The notes below the pieces were generated by a model. The model was not told the origin of the DNA and made no database searches. It saw only the letters and a program-made list of their open reading frames with translations. 26,249 nt of DNA from RUG100 sp963542695 (GTDB lineage: Bacteria; Bacillota; Clostridia; Peptostreptococcales; Anaerovoracaceae). This document shows positions 6,594 through 16,700 of the stretch, piece after piece (the stretch's first letter is position 1; each line of letters starts with the position of its first letter). The translations under genes and the position numbers were made by a program. The stretch spans positions 1 to 26,249 of the forward strand of contig CAUTYX010000019.1 of assembly GCA_963542695.1 (NCBI GenBank), in the 5' to 3' direction.

Positions 6594-6858
6594 ATACATA
6601 TGAATAGAAACGATGAAAAAGAGGAGTAGCAGGACTGCCCCCACAAGAGAAGGAGACTCATAGGCTGGAAGGTCTCCGGGATTGCATAGTGTGAAGGTTG
6701 CTTTGGAGTTTCAACAAGGAAAGAAGTGTCTTGACTAAGAGTATGGCGATAATATTATTTTGTGTGTTCTCGCTGTTAGCTAATTTACATGGTCAAGGAA
6801 AAAAGGTGGTACCGCGGATACGATTATGAGTTCGTCCTTTTGTAAGGACGAATTTTTT
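6594..6858 (+). promoter_or_regulatory. T-box riboswitch, valine type, controlling valS
   Basis: The conserved T-box AAGGTGGTACCGCG is at 6803-6816. Stem I closes with GAAAC (6607-6611) and GTTTC (6708-6712). Its specifier-loop strands are AGTA (6626-6629) and GAA (6693-6695), an AAGAGA bulge follows at 6645-6650, and the distal stem is GGAGAC/GTCTCC (6652-6657 and 6672-6677). After GAA plus one base, the specifier reads GTT (6697-6699), a valine codon. A stem III forms from CTTGAC (6730-6735) and GTCAAG (6792-6797). The antiterminator pairs AAAAGG (6801-6806) with CCTTTT (6836-6841) and ACGA (6820-6823) with TCGT (6832-6835). The bulge TGGT (6807-6810) complements the ACCA end of uncharged tRNA-Val. 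Uncharged tRNA should therefore let transcription continue into valS. Confidence 0.95.
6831..6858 (+). terminator. T-box regulated intrinsic terminator
   Basis: TTCGTCCTT (6831-6839) pairs with AAGGACGAA (6844-6852) around a 4-base loop, followed by a T6 run (6853-6858). It is mutually exclusive with the antiterminator because CCTTTT at 6836-6841 is used in both. Confidence 0.93.
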
Positions 6859-6965
6859 ATTTTATCAAATCTCCGATTGTTGCGACGGAGATAAGTAATG
6901 AAAACAAGTAAAATGAAAACTACGTCCCAAATAACGTGTACTATTGCGTATTATGGAGGTTTGAT

Positions 6966-9650
6966 ATGGAAAAGAATTTGGCAAAGACCTATGATCCAAA
7001 AGCTTTTGAAGACCGTATTTATACAGCGTGGGAGGAAAAAGGAGCATTTCGTGCCGAAAGAGACGAAAACAAAAAACCTTTTACCATTGTGATGCCGCCA
7101 CCAAATATCACAGGGCAGTTGCATATGGGTCACGCTTTGGATCAGACGTTGCAGGATGTACTGACTCGCTGGAAGAGAATGCAAGGATATAGCGCCCTGT
7201 GGCTTCCCGGTTCTGACCACGCCAGTATAGCAACAGAAGTAAAGGTAGTGGATCGTCTTCGAAAAGAAGAAGGAAAAGAAAAAGAAGACATTGGTCGTGA
7301 TGGATTTTTAGATCGAGCCTGGGCATGGAAAAACGAATATGGGAATAGAATTACAAAACAGTGCCGCAAGCTGGGAGATTCCTGTGACTGGAGCAGAGAA
7401 CGCTTTACCATGGATGAAGGATGCAACAAAGCGGTCAATGCCTTTTTCGTAAAACTATACAAACAGGATTTGATTTATAGGGGGAATCGTCTCATTAACT
7501 GGTGTCCGCAGTGTGGAACTTCTCTGTCTGATGCAGAAGTTGAACACGTTGACAGAACGGGTTCCTACTGGTATTTCCGTTACCCGGCTGTAGATGGAGG
7601 AGAAGGAATTGTAGTAGCTACTTCTCGTCCGGAAACCATGTTTGGTGATACTGCCATTGCGGTGCATCCATCAGATTCACGCTATAAGGATATGATTGGC
7701 AAAAAGGTAATCTTGCCATTGGTAGGCAGAGAAATTCCTATTATTGCTGACATCTACCCGGATCCGGAAAAGGGAACCGGTGCTGTAAAGATTACACCGG
7801 CCCATGATCCTAACGACTTTGAAGTGGGACAGAGAAACAACCTTGACAGTCTTACATGCATCAACAAAGATGCGACCATGAATCAGCTTGCCGGAAAATA
7901 TGAAGGCATGGATCGGTACCAGTGTCGTAAGGAATGGGTAAAGGATCTGGAAGAAGCCGGATACCTTGTAAAAACAGAAGAATTGACGATTCCTGCCGGA
8001 GAATGTTATCGCTGCCATACGGTGGTAGAACCGATGTTGTCTGAACAATGGTTTGTTCGTATGGAAGAGTTGGCAAAACCGGCCATTGAAGCGGTAAAGG
8101 ACGGTCGTTTGAACCATGTACCACAGAGATTTACAAAGACGTATCTCCATTGGCTGGAAAATATCCGCGACTGGTGTATCTCTCGTCAGCTGTGGTGGGG
8201 GCACCGGATACCGGCTTGGTATTGTGAAGACTGCGACGAAATTATTGTTGCAGAAAAAGCACCGACTTCCTGTCCATCTTGTGGCAGCAGTCATCTTCAC
8301 CAGGATGAAGACGTACTGGACACTTGGTTCTCCTCGGCTCTTTGGCCCTTCTCTACATTGGGCTGGCCGGAAAAGACAAAGGACTTGGATTACTTCTTTC
8401 CAACAGATGTGTTGGTGACCGGATATGATATTATTTTCTTCTGGGTAGTTCGTATGGTGTTTTCTGCTTTGGAAGTGACCGGGGAAAGTCCGTTTAAATA
8501 TGTATACGTTCATGGATTGGTACGTGATGCCAAAGGTCGAAAAATGAGTAAATCTCTTGGAAACGGCATTGATCCACTGGAAGTCATTGATAGCTACGGC
8601 GCTGATGCACTGCGGTTTATGCTGACTACCGGCATTACACCGGGTAACGATATGCGGTACTCCGAGGATAAAATTGAATCGGCTAGAAACTTTGCCAACA
8701 AGCTATGGAATGCTTCTCGTTTTGTAATTATGAATTTGCAGGACGAAGACGGAGAATTCCTGCCAATGGCAGCAAAAGACACTGCAAAGCTACAAAGCGA
8801 AGATAAACGGATATTGTCTGCTGTAAATGATGCGGCTAAGGCTGCCACAGAATATATGGATAAATTTGATTTATCTTTGGCGGCAAATTGTGTCCACAAT
8901 CTCATCTGGAACCAATTCTGCGATTGGTATATTGAAATTGTAAAGGAACGTCTCTATGGTGATGACGAAGAAGACAAGAAAGTAGTCCGGATGGTTTTGG
9001 TGGACGTACTAAAAGATATGCTTCGTTTGCTGCACCCCTTTATGCCGTTTATTACAGAGGAAATCTGGAGTTACCTTCCTAAGGGGGAAGCGACAAAAGA
9101 CAATCCGGAAAATTTCCTAATCAGCGAATCGTGGCCGGTTGCATCACAAGAAAATCACTACGAAGAAGAATCGGCACAGCTGGAGATGGCTATGAAAGTA
9201 ATTCGTGCAATCCGTAATATTCGTGCCGAGGCAGAAGCTGCTCCGTCTAAAAAACTTTCTGGCTATATTTTGGCAGAAAAGGATATCGAAGAAATTATCA
9301 AAGGCGGTCAGCGATACATTAAGAAGCTGGCAAATTTAGATACTCTTTTCTTTACCGCTTCTAAGGAAGAGATGCCGCAAGAAACCATGAGCGCGGTTAT
9401 TCCGGGAGCCGAAATCTATGTACCGTTGAATCAGTTGGTAGACTTTGCCGCTGAACTGGAACGAACAAAGAAAGAAAAGCAGCGGTTGGAGGGAGAAGTG
9501 GCTCGCTCCAAGAAGATGCTTTCCAACCCGGGCTTTGTCAATAAGGCACCGGCAGCAAAAGTGGAAGAAGAGCGGAAAAAACAGGCAGAGTATGAAGATA
9601 TGCTGGTGAAGGTTACAGAGCGCCTTGCAATGCTGGCTAAGAAGGCCTGA
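6966..9650 (+). CDS. valS: Valyl-tRNA synthetase
   Basis: An 894-residue class I synthetase that charges tRNA-Val with valine. The Rossmann-fold signature PPPNITGQLHMGH (HMGH at 53-56) and KMSKS (526-530) form the ATP site. The connective editing domain between them carries ATSRPETMFGDTAIAVHP and DPNDFEVGQRNN, which remove mischarged threonine. Cysteine pairs in NWCPQCGTS and in CEDCDE/SCPSCGSS are likely zinc knuckles. The C-terminus ends in the coiled-coil arm typical of bacterial ValRS (LERTKKEKQRLEGEVARSKK). The start at 6966 is preferred over an in-frame ATG ten codons upstream because GGAGGT (6955-6960) lies 5 bp before it and the protein then begins with the usual MEKNLAKTYDP. It is controlled by the T-box in front and is first gene of the long downstream gene run; folC follows after 55 bp. 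Confidence 0.97.
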   Translation: MEKNLAKTYDPKAFEDRIYTAWEEKGAFRAERDENKKPFTIVMPPPNITGQLHMGHALDQTLQDVLTRWKRMQGYSALWLPGSDHASIATEVKVVDRLRKEEGKEKEDIGRDGFLDRAWAWKNEYGNRITKQCRKLGDSCDWSRERFTMDEGCNKAVNAFFVKLYKQDLIYRGNRLINWCPQCGTSLSDAEVEHVDRTGSYWYFRYPAVDGGEGIVVATSRPETMFGDTAIAVHPSDSRYKDMIGKKVILPLVGREIPIIADIYPDPEKGTGAVKITPAHDPNDFEVGQRNNLDSLTCINKDATMNQLAGKYEGMDRYQCRKEWVKDLEEAGYLVKTEELTIPAGECYRCHTVVEPMLSEQWFVRMEELAKPAIEAVKDGRLNHVPQRFTKTYLHWLENIRDWCISRQLWWGHRIPAWYCEDCDEIIVAEKAPTSCPSCGSSHLHQDEDVLDTWFSSALWPFSTLGWPEKTKDLDYFFPTDVLVTGYDIIFFWVVRMVFSALEVTGESPFKYVYVHGLVRDAKGRKMSKSLGNGIDPLEVIDSYGADALRFMLTTGITPGNDMRYSEDKIESARNFANKLWNASRFVIMNLQDEDGEFLPMAAKDTAKLQSEDKRILSAVNDAAKAATEYMDKFDLSLAANCVHNLIWNQFCDWYIEIVKERLYGDDEEDKKVVRMVLVDVLKDMLRLLHPFMPFITEEIWSYLPKGEATKDNPENFLISESWPVASQENHYEEESAQLEMAMKVIRAIRNIRAEAEAAPSKKLSGYILAEKDIEEIIKGGQRYIKKLANLDTLFFTASKEEMPQETMSAVIPGAEIYVPLNQLVDFAAELERTKKEKQRLEGEVARSKKMLSNPGFVNKAPAAKVEEERKKQAEYEDMLVKVTERLAMLAKKA

Positions 9651-9705
9651 GACAGATTCTTTGCAGGTGACGATAATATAGAAGAAGGGAAATCATAGGA
9701 ATTCT

Positions 9706-11076
9706 ATGGGAGAGTATAGTTTAGATTACTACACTTGTTTGGCAGAAGAAAAAATAGGACGTTTCCAAAAATTTGGAAGCGTCCTTGGTCTTGATCGAAT
9801 CAGGGAATTGCTTCGTCGGTTAGATAACCCCCAGGAAACCTTGTCGGTAATTCACGTTGCCGGCACCAACGGAAAGGGCTCTGTCTGCCGGTTTTTATAT
9901 GAAATTTTAGAATCTGCCGGCTACAAGACAGGACTATTTATATCGCCATATTTGCAGACTTTTCATGAGCGAATTCAATACCATGGAGCTTGCATTTCTG
10001 ATGAAGCTTTGAATCAATATACAGATACGGTTACAAAAGCAGCGGATGAAATGGTGGTAGACGGTTTTGAAAGTCCTACGGAGTTTGAAATTATTACGGC
10101 CATTGCCATGACATATTTTGCGGCAAAAAAATCGGATTTTGTGATTTTGGAAGTAGGTTTAGGAGGAAGAGGGGATTCTACCAATGTAATTGAAAGACCG
10201 CTGGTGGATATTATTACTTCTATTTCGTATGATCACATGGACCGTTTAGGGGATACCTTAGAGAAAATTGCCTACGAGAAAGCCGGGATCATAAAGACCG
10301 GGGTACCCGTAGTTTCTATGGTTCCTCATGATGAATCCTTAAAAGAAGCAGCCAAAGTCATTGCCAGAGAGGCTTATGAAAAAAAGGCCATCTTTTACGA
10401 TGCCAGTCGGTATCCTATTGTCATGGAACGCAGCGACAAAGACGGCAGCGTATTTTCTACCAGAATAGAGGATGTTGATTTTCCTCATTTGGCCATTTCT
10501 ATGTGTGGAGAACACCAGGTGGAGAATGCCCTCTGTGCCCTTGCAGCTATTGAAATACTGCGGAAATCAGGTATAATTAAACTGGATAGAGAGCAGCTTG
10601 ATGACGGTTTTTTAAAGGCTAGGCAACCGGGTCGCTTTGAGGTTTTCTCCATAGATGATGGTGTATCAGAGGCTGCATCTTCTTCAAAGATGACTATGGT
10701 GGTTCTTGATGGGGCTCACAACCAAGATGGAATGGAGTCTCTTGTAAAGACGGTGGACGATTGCTTCTATGGAAAACGAGTGTTGAGCGTATTGGCTATG
10801 TTGCAGGACAAGGTTGTTGATTCCATGCTGGATCTTGCTCTTAGTCTGGGAGAGGATTTCATTGCAACGACACCTGACAACCAAAGGAAGCTTCCGGCAA
10901 AGGATTTGGCAGAAAAAATTCAAAGAAAAGGGAAGCATTGTCAAGTGGCCGAAGATGCCAAAGATGCCTATATCCTGGCCATGAAGCAACGAGAAAAATA
11001 CGATGTTGTCGTTTTTGCCGGATCCCTGTATATGATTGGCAAAATTAGGAGCTTGTTAGAGGATGACGTATTGTAA
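9706..11076 (+). CDS. folC: Folylpolyglutamate synthase / dihydrofolate synthase
   Basis: A 456-residue Mur-ligase-type enzyme that adds glutamates to folates, and in many bacteria also joins glutamate to dihydropteroate. The ATP-binding loop is HVAGTNGKGSV (50-60). FISPYLQTFHERIQ (about 84-97) and FVILEVGLGGRGDSTNV are family hallmarks, as are SYDHMDRLGDTLEKIAYEKAGI and, in the C-terminal domain, VLDGAHNQDGMESL. Length is normal to slightly long for FolC, with a small insert around VSEAASSSKMT. Whether it has both activities cannot be told from the sequence. valS-folC is a common pairing in Firmicutes. AGGA lies 6 bp before the ATG. The end overlaps the lipid kinase gene by 14 bp. Confidence 0.95.
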   Translation: MGEYSLDYYTCLAEEKIGRFQKFGSVLGLDRIRELLRRLDNPQETLSVIHVAGTNGKGSVCRFLYEILESAGYKTGLFISPYLQTFHERIQYHGACISDEALNQYTDTVTKAADEMVVDGFESPTEFEIITAIAMTYFAAKKSDFVILEVGLGGRGDSTNVIERPLVDIITSISYDHMDRLGDTLEKIAYEKAGIIKTGVPVVSMVPHDESLKEAAKVIAREAYEKKAIFYDASRYPIVMERSDKDGSVFSTRIEDVDFPHLAISMCGEHQVENALCALAAIEILRKSGIIKLDREQLDDGFLKARQPGRFEVFSIDDGVSEAASSSKMTMVVLDGAHNQDGMESLVKTVDDCFYGKRVLSVLAMLQDKVVDSMLDLALSLGEDFIATTPDNQRKLPAKDLAEKIQRKGKHCQVAEDAKDAYILAMKQREKYDVVVFAGSLYMIGKIRSLLEDDVL

Positions 11077-11971
11077 TGGGAAAAAAGTACTGTTGTTCTA
11101 TAATCCTTACTCAGGAAGCGGATTGTTTCGAACTCATTTGGACACAGTCATATCTAAATACCAAAAGGCCGGACTGTTAACCATTCCGGTACGTTCGGCT
11201 TCCTATTTGAATATTTCCAATGTGTTGTCCCGGCTTGAAAGCAGCGAGTATGATCACCTAGCTGTGGCCGGTGGTGATGGAACGATAAACTTGCTGGTAA
11301 ACGCCATTATAAAGAACAACATTGACTTGCCGGTGGCAATTTATCCTACCGGCACGGCAAACGATTTTGCCCATCACCTTAATTTGCCGACGGAAGTAGG
11401 GAAAATGGCAGAAATGGCAGTGGAACATCACATTTCTACAGTAGATGTAGGCAAAGCCAACGATCGATACTTTCTCAATGTGGCATCCCTGGGAGCCTTA
11501 ATGGATGTCAGCCGAAAGACCGACCCTAACTTGAAAAACACATTGGGGGTGGTGTCCTACTATTTGTGGGCGCTGCCGGAGCTAAGCCACATGAAATCAG
11601 TAGATGTAACCTTGACTGTTGAGGATACTGTCTACGAAGAAAAGATGCTTTTTATGGTGGTCATGAATGGGCGAGCCGCCGGTGGCTTTAAGAATGTTGC
11701 TCCGGATGCGGAAATTAACGACGGATTGCTTGATGTTCTGCTCTTTAAACCCATGCCCTGGTACAAAATGATCCCTCTTTTTGTCAGTGTCATCAGAGGG
11801 AAACAGCCAAAGGACAAGAACATTGTGCGGTTTCAGGAGCCTACCGTGCGCATAGATTCTGAAGAAAATATTACCGTGGCCATTGACGGGGAAAAGGATA
11901 TTGCCTTGCCGGTAGAATTAAGTGTTGTTAGAAATCGGTTGAAGGTATTAACACAACCGATGGAACTATAG
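11063..11971 (+). CDS. Diacylglycerol kinase family lipid kinase
   Basis: A 302-residue protein of the DagK/YegS family of soluble lipid kinases, which phosphorylate diacylglycerol or related lipids at the membrane face. The nucleotide-binding motifs are VAGGDGTIN (68-76) and PTGTANDFA (95-103). NPYSGSG near residue 14 is the phosphate-binding loop, and the C-terminal beta-sandwich holds NGRAAGGFKNVAPDAEINDGLLDV and the metal-site-like IDGEKD. No membrane segment is visible. The start is fixed by an in-frame TAG two codons upstream; AGGAG at 11047-11051 is the probable ribosome site. It overlaps folC by 14 bp and is followed 24 bp later by plsX. In this lipid-gene setting, recycling of diacylglycerol to phosphatidate is a reasonable role, but the substrate is inferred. 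Confidence 0.9.
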   Translation: MTYCNGKKVLLFYNPYSGSGLFRTHLDTVISKYQKAGLLTIPVRSASYLNISNVLSRLESSEYDHLAVAGGDGTINLLVNAIIKNNIDLPVAIYPTGTANDFAHHLNLPTEVGKMAEMAVEHHISTVDVGKANDRYFLNVASLGALMDVSRKTDPNLKNTLGVVSYYLWALPELSHMKSVDVTLTVEDTVYEEKMLFMVVMNGRAAGGFKNVAPDAEINDGLLDVLLFKPMPWYKMIPLFVSVIRGKQPKDKNIVRFQEPTVRIDSEENITVAIDGEKDIALPVELSVVRNRLKVLTQPMEL

Positions 11972-11995
11972 ATAGAGCGTGTTAGGAGAGAAAAC

Positions 11996-13024
11996 ATGAA
12001 AATCATTGTTGATGGTATGGGCGGAGATCATGCTCCGGCGGTAGTGGTAGAAGGTGCTGTAGAAGCAGTAAAGTTGTTGCCTGATCAGTATCAAGTCTGT
12101 CTGGTAGGTAAAGAGGAAATGCTGTATGAGGAGCTGGAAAAATACCGATATAATAAGGAGCAATTGACAGTGGTGGATGCCAGAGAAGTAATCGGCATGG
12201 AAGACGCCCCGGTAAAAGCGGTGCGCTCCAAAAAGGACTCTTCTATGGTAAAAGGTATCAATATGGTTAAATCCGGGAAAGGCGATGTTTTTGTTTCTGC
12301 CGGAAATTCCGGCGCCTTAATGGCTGGAGGATTGTTTATATTAGGCCGCATTCAAGGTATTGACAGACCGGCCATTGCCTCTGTGTATCCGGTACTGGGA
12401 GGCTCTCCTCAATTGCTGGTAGATGCCGGTGCCAATTCGGAATGCAAACCGAGTAATTTGCTGGAATTTGCTATGATGGGAAGCATCTATGCAGAGAAAG
12501 TATGGAACCGGAAAGAGCCGGCTGTAGGCTTGGTTAATTTGGGCGTAGAAGAAAATAAAGGGTCTACTCTCACAAAGGCTGCCTATGAATTATTAGGCCG
12601 CAGCGGTCTCAATTTTATTGGTAACGTAGAAGCAAGGGAATTGCCGGGAGGCGTTTGCGATGTAATTGTTTGCGATGGCTTTACAGGAAATGTGATTTTA
12701 AAGCTGACAGAAGGGTTTGCATTGCACATCTTGCAGCTTTTGAAAAAAAGATTTACAGAGGGAACCCGTGCCAAACTGGGAGCTCTAATGTTGAAGGAAA
12801 AGCTGCAAGGATTAAAGACGGAATTCGACTACTCGGAATATGGTGGCGCTCCCATTTTAGGTGTCAAGGGAGCCATTGTAAAAATGCATGGTTCTTCCAA
12901 TGCCAACGCCGTAAAAAATACCATTATTAAGAGCATCCCATATATTGAAGGTAAAGTAGTGGATAAAATTCAGCAATCAGTAGTGAATATTGAGGAGATT
13001 GTCAACAGTGAATTGGAAGAATGA
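11996..13024 (+). CDS. plsX: Phosphate acyltransferase PlsX
   Basis: A 342-residue enzyme that turns acyl-ACP into acyl phosphate, the acyl donor for PlsY in phospholipid synthesis. It begins with the diagnostic MKIIVDGMGGDHAP. Other family segments are SMVKGINMVKSGKGDVFVSAGNSGALMAGG (about 83-112), LVDAGANSECKP, NLGVEENKGSTLTK, DVIVCDGFTGNVILKLTEG and YSEYGGAPILGVKGAIVKMHGSS. Length is typical. AGGAGAG (11984-11990) lies 5 bp before the ATG. It overlaps rnc by 17 bp. In many Firmicutes fabD, fabG and acpP lie between plsX and rnc; here they are absent and plsX runs straight into rnc. Confidence 0.97.
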   Translation: MKIIVDGMGGDHAPAVVVEGAVEAVKLLPDQYQVCLVGKEEMLYEELEKYRYNKEQLTVVDAREVIGMEDAPVKAVRSKKDSSMVKGINMVKSGKGDVFVSAGNSGALMAGGLFILGRIQGIDRPAIASVYPVLGGSPQLLVDAGANSECKPSNLLEFAMMGSIYAEKVWNRKEPAVGLVNLGVEENKGSTLTKAAYELLGRSGLNFIGNVEARELPGGVCDVIVCDGFTGNVILKLTEGFALHILQLLKKRFTEGTRAKLGALMLKEKLQGLKTEFDYSEYGGAPILGVKGAIVKMHGSSNANAVKNTIIKSIPYIEGKVVDKIQQSVVNIEEIVNSELEE

Positions 13025-13706
13025 TATCCAAGAAAAAATAGGGTATACTTTTACGGATGACAACTTGTTAAAAGAAGCCCTTACCCACAGCTCCTATACC
13101 AAGGAGCATCATTTGCCTCGGAGTCGGTGTAATGAGCGACTGGAGTTTTTGGGAGACGCGTTTTTTGATGCCATTATTGGAGAGGCCTTATACCAAATGG
13201 GTCCCCAAAAGGAAGAGGGATATTTAACGAAATTACGGGCATTGATTGTTTGTGAGAGCTCCTTAGAAGCAGTGGCAAAGGAACTGGACATCGGTTCGCT
13301 GTTGCTTCTTGGAAAAGGAGAGGAACAAACCGGAGGCCGGCAGAGAAAATCAGTACTGGCCGATGCCATGGAAGCCATTATCGGTGCTGTTTTTCTAGAC
13401 ACAGGATACGAAGGCACCAAAAAAGTGGTACTACAGCTGTTTCAAAAACGCATGGATGCAGCCGCCAAGGGAAAGCTGCATAGCGATTACAAGAGCCAAT
13501 TGCAAGAGATGATTCAGCAAGATCAAATAGCCGACATTCAATATGTAATTACAGGCGAGACCGGACCCGATCACCGGAAAGTCTTTTATGTGGATGTCCT
13601 TATTGACGGAATAGTTTGTGGCAGCGGGGAAGGACGCAGCAAAAAAGAAGCCCAGCAACAGGCGGCAAAGGAAGCTGTGGCACGGAGAGAAAATAATGTT
13701 CTTTAA
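13008..13706 (+). CDS. rnc: Ribonuclease III
   Basis: A 232-residue double-strand-specific endoribonuclease that processes rRNA precursors and other structured RNAs. The catalytic signature NERLEFLGDAFFD (42-54) and the second acidic site in LADAMEAIIGAVFLDTGYE hold the metal-binding residues. The C-terminal double-stranded RNA-binding domain runs from DYKSQLQEMIQQ to SKKEAQQQAAKEAV. I chose GTG 13008 because GAGGAG (12992-12997) precedes it by 10 bp and the product then starts MNWKNDIQEKIGYTF. An in-frame TTG at 12990 lies before that ribosome site and is unlikely. The gene begins inside plsX and its end overlaps smc by 11 bp, which points to coupled translation. Confidence 0.95.
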   Translation: MNWKNDIQEKIGYTFTDDNLLKEALTHSSYTKEHHLPRSRCNERLEFLGDAFFDAIIGEALYQMGPQKEEGYLTKLRALIVCESSLEAVAKELDIGSLLLLGKGEEQTGGRQRKSVLADAMEAIIGAVFLDTGYEGTKKVVLQLFQKRMDAAAKGKLHSDYKSQLQEMIQQDQIADIQYVITGETGPDHRKVFYVDVLIDGIVCGSGEGRSKKEAQQQAAKEAVARRENNVL

Positions 13707-16700
13707 ACGACTGGAAATTCATGGATTTAAATCTTTTGCAGACCCGGTAACCATCGATTTCGATCGGGGAATTACCTGTGTCGTAGGCCCTAATGGCAGT
13801 GGCAAAAGCAACATATGCGATGCCATTAGGTGGGTTTTGGGAGCCCAAAGTGCCCGCGCTTTGCGAGGCGACAAAATGGAAGATGTTATCTTTGCCGGAA
13901 CGGCCAATCGTCGTTCTCGAGGCATGGCAGAGGTAACGCTGGTACTGGATAATACGGATCAGCAGTTGGCAGTAGAGTACAACGAGGTAGCCATTACCCG
14001 CCGTATGTATAGATCCGGAGAAAGCGAATATTTAATTAACAACAATCGATGCCGCATGAAAGATGTGCGGAGTCTTTTAATGGATACCGGAATTGGCGTT
14101 GAAGGTTATTCCATTATCGGACAGGGAAAAATTTCAGACATTATCAGCAGTAATACCGAGAGTATTCGGGAAATCCTGGAAGAGACAGCCGGTATCGTTA
14201 CCTATCGCAGCAAGAAAGAGGAAGCTCAGCGCAAACTGGTTTCCACTGATGCCAACGTGGAACGTGTCAATGATATTATCGGCGAGCTGGAGGATCGACT
14301 CCCCGGTCTGGAAAAGGAATCGAAAAAAGCCAGTCGCTATTTGGAGCTGCGGGATCGTCATAAAGAGCTGGAGGTAAATATTACCCTTCGCCATATTGAT
14401 GACTTGGAGTTGAAATATGAGTACCTAAAAGATGACATTATGGAAACCGGCCAGCAGCTGGATGAATTGCGTGACCAAAGTCATAAAGATGGAGATTTTC
14501 TTAGAGAGGAAGAAGAACGGCGCAAAGAACTGGACCGATTGTTAGAAGAAGCCCGTAGCCAGCAAGTGGCATTGACGCAAAGGGAGCATCGGGAAACCAG
14601 TGCTTTTGAATTGAACAAACAAAAGATGGAATCCCAAGAAAAGGACAAACAGCGTCTTGAGGAAGAAATTGTTCAGTTAAGGGAAACCATGGACAGAGAA
14701 GAAGAAAACTCTCGTGAGGCTTTCCGGCATCAAAAAGAGTGGACGGAGAAAACCGATGCATTACAGCAACAGTTGGAAGAAAAGATCGTAGCCTTTGAAA
14801 GAAGACAGCAAGAAGAGGAAGCCCACAGAACATCCCTTAACGACAAGCAAAATACCTTGATTCAGTTGCAGCAGAAAACGGGAGAAAGCCGTGTGGAAAA
14901 GCAGGGCTTGTTGGCTTTGCAGCAGACTTTAGAAAATCGCCGGCAACAACTTCTTTTGCAAAAGCAAGGCAGAGAAGAGGGTTTGCAGGAAACAAAGACT
15001 TTATATACAAAAGCCGTAGAGGAAAAAGAACAGTTGCAATCCGATGAAATGGAAGTCCAACAGTCTTTGGAAGAAAGCCAACAGCGGCGAAATGCTTTGG
15101 CAGAAGAAAGTAGCCATATGCAGCAGCAGCTGGAGTCCATTCGTGTAGAAAAAGGAAACTTGTCCGGTCGCCTGCGAGCTATGGAAGAAATGGAGGCCAA
15201 TTACGAAGGTTTCAATGCTGCCGTTCGATTTATCATGAAACAGAACATGGATGGTATGGATGGCGTTGTAGCCCAGCTGTTGCAAGTTCCAAAGGGAATG
15301 GAAATAGCCATCGAAACGGCTCTTGGCGGTGCTATGCAAAATTTGGTATGCCAAGATGACAAAGTAGCTCGACAAGGCGTGGATTTGCTGAAAAAGAACC
15401 AGGCTGGCAGAGCTACTTTCCTGCCATTGGCATCTTTACAGCCGCGGAAATACAGTGGCAACCAACAGCTGGAAAAGGCAGACGGCTTCTTGGGATACGG
15501 TAGCCAGTGTGTCACCTACCTGGAAAAATACGCCAAAATTGTCCAGTATCTTCTTGGTAATGTTGTTATTGCAGAAACTATTGACAAAGCCGTTGCCATG
15601 GCAAAGATTTCTCGCTCCTTTAGAATTGTTACATTGGATGGAGAAATCATCAGCCAAAGCGGAGCCATTACCGGTGGTCGCTTTAAGCGAAAATCCGCCC
15701 ATATTTTCGAACGGAAGGCAGAATTAACTGCTTTGCAGCAGAAGGTGGAGACCTTAGGGCGACAAGAAGCGGAAATACAGCAGCAGCAAATACAGCAGCA
15801 AAAGAAACAAGAAACGCTGCAAGAAGAAATCAATACATGGCGTGAAAAAGCCTCTATGCTGCAGCAACAGCTTCTTGCTAAATCCAACGAAATTGCCTTC
15901 TTTGAATCCACAGTGGAAGAAGGGGAGGCGGCCAGCCAACAGTGGCAGCGAGAACTGGATGACATTGGAAGACAACAGCAAGAATCAAAAGAGGAATTGA
16001 ACCAACTGGAAAGTCGTATTAGACAGGCAGAAAAGGAAAAAATTGACCTTGAAACGACCCTGGAAAGCGACCTTGATAAAATGAGGCAGCAAGAGACAAC
16101 AACGGCCGGTGATAAGGAAGAAATTACCGGGCTGCGGATTCAATTGGGCAATGCCATGGGTGAAAAAACCAGACTCGATGATGCCACTGCCAGAGCTAGA
16201 GAAGTGATATCTTCCTGCAAAAACAATATGGAAAATCGTCGCCGGCAAATACAAAAGCTGGAAGAGGACATGGCTTCGGTAGGAAATTTATTGGAGCAGG
16301 AAACGATATCGCTGGGAGAAATTCGAGAAGAGCAAGACCATTTGCGTGTATATCTTAGTGATCTTACCGGTGAAAAAAAAGAATTGGTTTCCAGTTATGA
16401 AGAGGCACGAGCGTCCAAGGAAAGAATGGATGTTACTATTGAAAAATTAGCCGGGCAGCATACGGAGATGGGAATTCAGCAAGCAAGACTGGAGACACAA
16501 CTGGAAAATGCAAGAAATAAACTATGGGAAGAATTTGACATCTCCTATATGCAGGCTCTGGAATATCGAAAAGAGGACTTTGCGGTCAATGCGGCAGTAA
16601 AGGAGAATCGGCAGCTGAAAAAAGAAATTCGGGAACTGGGGGACATTAGTCTTAGCTCCATTGAGGAATATAAAAACGTCAATGAGCGGTATGAATTCCT

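Noticed and set aside
7677..8513. 278-codon minus-strand open frame inside valS
   Set aside because: It is antisense to conserved ValRS motifs, has no ribosome site, and its composition is unlike a real protein.
9651..9705. Separate promoter for folC
   Set aside because: The 55-bp gap has an AT-rich patch (GATAATATAG) but no -35 box at a proper distance.
12990..13007. Upstream TTG start for rnc
   Set aside because: The ribosome site GAGGAG (12992-12997) lies after it and is well placed for GTG 13008.
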